Origin: Flavobacteriales bacterium
GTDB taxonomy: Bacteria; Bacteroidota; Bacteroidia; Flavobacteriales_D; Crocinitomicaceae
DNA: 64,000 bases
Reading direction: 5' to 3'
NCBI GenBank assembly: GCA_947500755.1
Contig: CANMTO010000002.1
Location: 1-64,000 of the forward strand
The notes under the pieces are model-generated. The model was not told the origin of the DNA and did no database searches. It worked only from the letters and a program-made list of their open reading frames with translations. Below are positions 60,007 through 64,000 of this stretch, one piece after another. Made by a program: the position numbers and the translations under genes. The stretch's first letter is position 1. Every line of letters begins with the position of its first letter.

Positions 60007-61860
60007 GTGAAACTAAGCAGTGTCTTTAAATTATTATTCATTCCTCTACTAATTGTTTTGTTAGACTTGTATTTCCGCTGGGATCGCATGAGTTATTTCC
60101 AGGCAAAACACTTCTATTTTTATTTAGCATCTGTTATCACTTCCATACTATTCCATGCGATTTGGATAATTATTTTAAAAAGAGTCGTGGCCATTAATTG
60201 GCTCTATTATACGCTCGGTTCGTTTTACTTTCTTCTTACATTTTTTATTGTTGGGGCAAGCTTAGCTTTTAAGAACATGAACGACCTATATCCTAACTAC
60301 TACACCCTACTCTATTTTAAAACGGAACCGAATAGTGCCTTTATGATAATCCGCGATGTAAGCGGATGGAAAGAACTGCTCGGAATACTTGGAACCGTAG
60401 CTATAGTCACATGGGGTGCACGTAGACTTATTACCAGTCATATTCCAACGGTAGTCACTTCAAGAATCCTGATCTTAGCTGTTTTTCCTATCCTTCTATT
60501 TGAAGCCTTGGTTGCAACGCACAAAAGGTATGATCAATGCGCGCTGGTTGATGTGAATTTCTGTGCATGCGTTCAACGCCATGTATTTACCTGGGACGAC
60601 CACACCTCTTTCAAAGGAAAAGGCTTAGGAATCAGAAAGGTAGCTATTCAAATCGATCGAAAACAAACTGCAAAATTCAATGTGTTAGTTATTGTGTGTG
60701 AATCGCTGCGAAAACGGAGCCTTAGTGTTTATGGAAATCCTACACAAACAACGCCTAACCTTCAATCCTTCATGCATGCGAACGCAGCATCTACCTATCT
60801 GTTCGAACAACCGTTCACCGTATCAACAACTACGATGTTGGCTGTTCCAGCAACCTTGAGTGGAATTGGTCCTTATCAAGATTCTTCACTTTTGTACACA
60901 CAGCCATTGATTTGGGATTATGCCAAACAGTATGATTATAAACGATTCTTTTTAAGTTCACATACGCTAGAATGGTATAGGTTTACAAACTTCTATAAAC
61001 ATGACTCTTTAGATATCTGGTGGAATCACGACAATTCTGGTCTGCCTTATTATAATGATTTGGGAATTCGAGATGAGCTAACCATAAATAAAGCGATAAA
61101 AACAATCAATTCATTTAAAGACAAGCTGTTTACAGGGGTAATCCAACTAAACACCACCCATTACCCATACCGTGTTCCAACAAACTATGCGCGTTGGAAT
61201 GGTCGCTATCAAGACGCATATAACAATGCGGTAAGGTATCAGGATGCAATTCTAGGGAAGCTATTCGATTATCTTCAACGAACAAATAAACTGAAGAATA
61301 CCGTTATTTTACTTACTAGCGATCACGGTGAATCCTTGATGGAACATCACAACATTGGCCATGTTGAGAGCAATTATTATGAAACGATTGCCATACCATT
61401 ATTTGCGTATATCCCACCAACATTACTAACGAAAGCTCAACGGATCGCACTCAGTAATAATCAGAAAAACATTACATCGAACATCGATCTTGTACCCACC
61501 TTGCTTGATTTATGGAATATTGATCAAACAAGTCCTTGGAAACCCTATACTGCACGGTTAACTGGGTATAGTTTACTCAAGGAAATCCCTAAAGACAGGA
61601 ATATCATTACCTTAAACAATAATCAAATCGCAAGTTTTAATACGGGTATATCCCTTATTAATTCAAAATTTCATTTCTTACTTCGGACCAACCTAACGCC
61701 AGCAAAAATAGAATGGTACCGTTCCGGGGATGAAAAGGAAATTCACGATTTAGGTCCAGAGTTACCCAATGCTGTAAAACGTACCATTAAAAAGGCAATA
61801 CATCCATTCCCTATTTGCAATCCTTTTTTAGATTACTTGAATTCTAACTCATCTAAATAA
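60007..61860 (+). CDS. Phosphoethanolamine transferase-like sulfatase-fold membrane enzyme
   Basis: 617 residues beginning at a GTG. Five hydrophobic helices fill the first 170 residues, then a periplasmic alkaline-phosphatase-fold domain: VLVIVCESLRKRSLSVYG with a metal-binding glutamate, FTVSTTTMLAVPATLSG with the probable nucleophile threonine, LTSDHGESLMEHHNIGH with the metal-binding Asp-His and HVESNYYETIAIPLFAY. This is the EptA/CptA plan, which moves phosphoethanolamine to lipid A or other glycans. The exact acceptor is unknown. The stop overlaps that of the convergent PhoD-like gene by 28 bases. Confidence 0.85.
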   Translation: MKLSSVFKLLFIPLLIVLLDLYFRWDRMSYFQAKHFYFYLASVITSILFHAIWIIILKRVVAINWLYYTLGSFYFLLTFFIVGASLAFKNMNDLYPNYYTLLYFKTEPNSAFMIIRDVSGWKELLGILGTVAIVTWGARRLITSHIPTVVTSRILILAVFPILLFEALVATHKRYDQCALVDVNFCACVQRHVFTWDDHTSFKGKGLGIRKVAIQIDRKQTAKFNVLVIVCESLRKRSLSVYGNPTQTTPNLQSFMHANAASTYLFEQPFTVSTTTMLAVPATLSGIGPYQDSSLLYTQPLIWDYAKQYDYKRFFLSSHTLEWYRFTNFYKHDSLDIWWNHDNSGLPYYNDLGIRDELTINKAIKTINSFKDKLFTGVIQLNTTHYPYRVPTNYARWNGRYQDAYNNAVRYQDAILGKLFDYLQRTNKLKNTVILLTSDHGESLMEHHNIGHVESNYYETIAIPLFAYIPPTLLTKAQRIALSNNQKNITSNIDLVPTLLDLWNIDQTSPWKPYTARLTGYSLLKEIPKDRNIITLNNNQIASFNTGISLINSKFHFLLRTNLTPAKIEWYRSGDEKEIHDLGPELPNAVKRTIKKAIHPFPICNPFLDYLNSNSSK

Positions 61861-62864
61861 ATGGTGCGTTGAAGGCGCAATCCATTTTCAGTATATATCA
61901 AAAAAGTTAACTCATTACGCCAAGGCTGAATCCGTAAAACGCCAAAATTATTTTCCATAACCGGACCTTCTTCTCGATGAACATTGGGTGCGGCAAATCC
62001 CCACGATTCGGAAATCCCACTGCTCGTTAAATCATATAGGGGATATGAAGCATTACATACTTTCGACAGTTCTGCATAGTGCACATCGCCCGAAATAAAA
62101 ACCACGTGCTCCTTGCGCATGGATTCAATTAATTGGACCATACGTTCTTGCTCGAGCGGAAAATTAGCCCAAGTTTCATACCCATTATATTCTGTAGCAT
62201 ATTGGGTAGAAGATCCGATAATCGTTACCGCCGACTTTACCTTTAACTGTTCCGCTAACCAGCTCCATTGATCCGCTCCCAACATGGTTGAATCCGCGTT
62301 GAAACTTGGCAGATACAGCCGTTCATATGAATAATATGAATCGTTTTCTTCACTTTGCACATTAATTCGTTTCAATGAACTTCTAAAGGTTCTGGTATCG
62401 AGTAAGATCAACTGAATTTTTTTCCCCCTATACCTAAAGAGGTACGATTGATAAATGCCTTGATGACTTAATAATTGTGTTAGATTTGGCGGTTTAAAAA
62501 ATGAAGTAAACATGCGTTTTGAAGCTTCTTTCAAGGGGTAATATTTACCTACATCATCCATCCCGTAATCGTGATCATCCCATGTTGCATATAGGGGAAC
62601 GCTACGCTTTAGTGCTTGAAAATTGGGATTGCATGCCAAGGCCTGATAGGCAGCGTTTATTCGCATCGAATCATAGGTATCCGCATAGATATTATCACCA
62701 AGAAAGACAAATGCTTTGGGCGACTGAGCCGCAGCCTTACTTAACAACACAAGCTCTTTTTCCTGATGAAGACATGACCCAAAAGCCAAGTTAAATCCTT
62801 GTCCGAATAATAATCCATCTTGAATTATCCAAATCAATAAAATCGTTATAATCGGTTGTTTCAT
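61833..62864 (-). CDS. PhoD-like alkaline phosphatase (metallophosphatase)
   Basis: 343 residues from the ATG at 62864, which gives a signal sequence MKQPIITILLIWII; the longer ORF from 62918 overlaps the divergent gene's start. Metal-binding motifs in order are FLGDNIYADTYD, TWDDHDYG and ISGDVHYAE, as in PhoD phosphodiesterase/phosphatases. Probably periplasmic and active on phosphomonoesters or diesters. TAATTTTA (62871-62878), one base from consensus, ends six bases before the ATG. Confidence 0.9.
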   Translation of the reverse strand: MKQPIITILLIWIIQDGLLFGQGFNLAFGSCLHQEKELVLLSKAAAQSPKAFVFLGDNIYADTYDSMRINAAYQALACNPNFQALKRSVPLYATWDDHDYGMDDVGKYYPLKEASKRMFTSFFKPPNLTQLLSHQGIYQSYLFRYRGKKIQLILLDTRTFRSSLKRINVQSEENDSYYSYERLYLPSFNADSTMLGADQWSWLAEQLKVKSAVTIIGSSTQYATEYNGYETWANFPLEQERMVQLIESMRKEHVVFISGDVHYAELSKVCNASYPLYDLTSSGISESWGFAAPNVHREEGPVMENNFGVLRIQPWRNELTFLIYTENGLRLQRTIYLDELEFK

Positions 62865-62887
62865 GCGCCATAAAATTAGTAGTTTTG
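62858..62887 (+). promoter_or_regulatory. Promoter of the phosphodiester glycosidase gene
   Basis: TTG (62856-62858), 21 bases, TAGTTTTG (62880-62887), then GGGGG and the ATG at 62893. Both halves are exact. The first half lies in the divergent PhoD-like gene. Confidence 0.62.
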
Positions 62888-62892
62888 GGGGG

Positions 62893-64000
62893 ATGGCAAA
62901 ACCCGGATTAAATTTCATTCATTTTGCGGCAGTTTTAGGATTGTTTGTGGTTTGTACAATGCTCTTGATCTTTTACAACGGACTAATACCCTTTGTGGCG
63001 ATTACGCTATTATTCTTCGGGGGAAGGTTGGGAATCAGAAAATTAACAGGACATGCCACCAAAGGACTAGGCCTGTTTAAAAATGTGTTTCTCGCACTCT
63101 TTTTTATCAGTGCTGGTTTCCTGTTGAGTATGCTTCGTTCTGAAACCAACTATGCATATTTACTCGATCGAACCCCATCACTAAATATACAAGAAGATGG
63201 AATTTGGACTCCACTTGATAACGCCAATAATATTGATCTCAGTGAAACCTATGCGAGTCCCAGCGTGCGAATCCATTCCATTAACATCAAACGAAATCAA
63301 CCTGGACTTGCAGGACGCTTACTCAATCTTACCATGTCACAGCGGGTAAATGTATTTACTTTTAATACTAGCAATGATTTTTATCTTGTCGCGGACCCGA
63401 CCCGAGATTTTGCTCCGCTTTCTGTCTCTGAAGCAAACGAACGCAAAGAAAGCAGCTTTTTAATCAATGCAAGCTTTTACGACCCTTCCAATCAGGCCTT
63501 GGGCGAAGTGATTTATTGCAGCCAACAATATCAATCCAAAAGCAGTTCTTCAGGCTATTTCAAAGTAATCGATGGAGTCCCACACGCGGGGCCTCGATCT
63601 ATTTTTGACCCCTATAAAAACGCTCCCCAGTATTCTTGTCAAGCACACCCTTCTACCATGAAAAACGGGGTGATTTTCGAATACATATTAAACAATTCCT
63701 TTCCAAAGTGGAGGCAACGCACCTATCGTAACCTGGTAGGGGAAAAAGCAGATGGCAGTATCGTGTTTATTGCTTCAGGCAACGGTGGCTTGTTGGATGT
63801 AAAGGAAATAACTCAACTCGCGAAACTGCTTGGAGTAAAGCACGCTACCCTATTTGATGCCGGAATAGCCTTGCAATACGCGTTCAAGAGTCCAGGTTAC
63901 TCGATGGAATTCGCTGCGTTCAACAATTATGTAGATGCCGGTACTTTTGTAGATAAGGTCGGGATGGAATTGTTTCGCAAGAATTTTATTCAACGATCAC
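62893..64000 (+). CDS. Phosphodiester glycosidase (NAGPA/DUF2233) family protein, partial
   Basis: Opens at 62893 (MAKPGLNFIHF) and is still open at the window edge, 369 codons. Two or three hydrophobic helices fill the first 80 residues; the extracytoplasmic part has the family's blocks FLINASFYDP, DGSIVFIASGNGGLLDVKEI and LLGVKHATLFDAGIALQY. Usual members have a DGGxS turn at the last site; DAG here is a variation. NAGPA-type enzymes cleave N-acetylglucosamine-phosphodiester bonds in glycans; the bacterial substrate is unknown. C-terminus not visible. Confidence 0.8.
   Translation, partial: MAKPGLNFIHFAAVLGLFVVCTMLLIFYNGLIPFVAITLLFFGGRLGIRKLTGHATKGLGLFKNVFLALFFISAGFLLSMLRSETNYAYLLDRTPSLNIQEDGIWTPLDNANNIDLSETYASPSVRIHSINIKRNQPGLAGRLLNLTMSQRVNVFTFNTSNDFYLVADPTRDFAPLSVSEANERKESSFLINASFYDPSNQALGEVIYCSQQYQSKSSSSGYFKVIDGVPHAGPRSIFDPYKNAPQYSCQAHPSTMKNGVIFEYILNNSFPKWRQRTYRNLVGEKADGSIVFIASGNGGLLDVKEITQLAKLLGVKHATLFDAGIALQYAFKSPGYSMEFAAFNNYVDAGTFVDKVGMELFRKNFIQRS

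Overview
The window looks like chromosome of a member of the Bacteroidota, probably the Flavobacteriales (a Fluviicola/Crocinitomicaceae-like freshwater or marine lineage; the genus is inference). The grounds are AT-rich DNA, TAnnTTTG/TTG-type promoters, a PorP/SprF protein next to a secreted protein with a gliding-motility-type C-terminal domain, type III glutamine synthetase, a BT_3928-like DoxX/thioredoxin fusion, head-GIN and DUF5522 proteins, and rare Shine-Dalgarno sites. Most of it is housekeeping DNA; the unusual material is concentrated at 21.9-23.6 kb, 26-36 kb, 38-40.6 kb and 52.9-56.4 kb.

Layout. 1-11.5 kb: a leftward run from a DUF1599 protein through DoxX/thioredoxin, tpiA, prmA, a 1549-residue exported unknown and plsY to a large TPR/PD40 protein that leaves the window inside an 87-bp tandem repeat. 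11.5-20.5 kb: folP, with a possible coupled 7-codon upstream ORF; a PKD/T9SS cargo and PorP/SprF pair; a PLP deaminase; DUF5522; an acyltransferase; a Ycf48-like propeller; glutamine synthetase III. 20.6-26.3 kb: a lipoprotein, a Nudix CoA hydrolase, a strong candidate small RNA, mnmD, an O-methyltransferase, dispersed hairpin repeats and alaS. 26.3-36.3 kb: glycan genes (GT2, MptE-like, pseB, a NeuB-cytidylyltransferase fusion, a double GNAT, pseI), split by small membrane proteins, TspO and a CASTOR/POLLUX-like channel. They suggest synthesis of a CMP-activated nonulosonic acid, but pseC and pseG are missing here.

36.4-52.9 kb: a DEAD-box helicase; a WYL regulator flanked by two homologous uncharacterised proteins and two further small unknowns; YfhO; an NtrC-type regulator without a DNA-binding domain; pcm; a UDP-sugar epimerase; exonuclease III; an envelope operon (PagL-like deacylase, GIN lipoprotein, small membrane protein); mazG; lhgO; an M3 peptidase. 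52.9-55.6 kb: a rearranged tRNA-Met locus. Two 64-bp repeats carry pieces of the tRNA 5' end, the intact tRNA follows, and an AT-rich segment with an LRR gene is bracketed by 78-bp copies of the tRNA 3' end plus terminator. 55.6-64 kb: small exported unknowns, DUF2237, selO, a phosphoethanolamine-transferase-like enzyme, a PhoD-like phosphatase and a partial phosphodiester glycosidase.

A window-wide theme is promoter geometry. At roughly a dozen genes the TAnnTTTG element ends only 3-6 bases before the ATG, which predicts leaderless or nearly leaderless mRNAs; other genes have 12-23 bases between the two.
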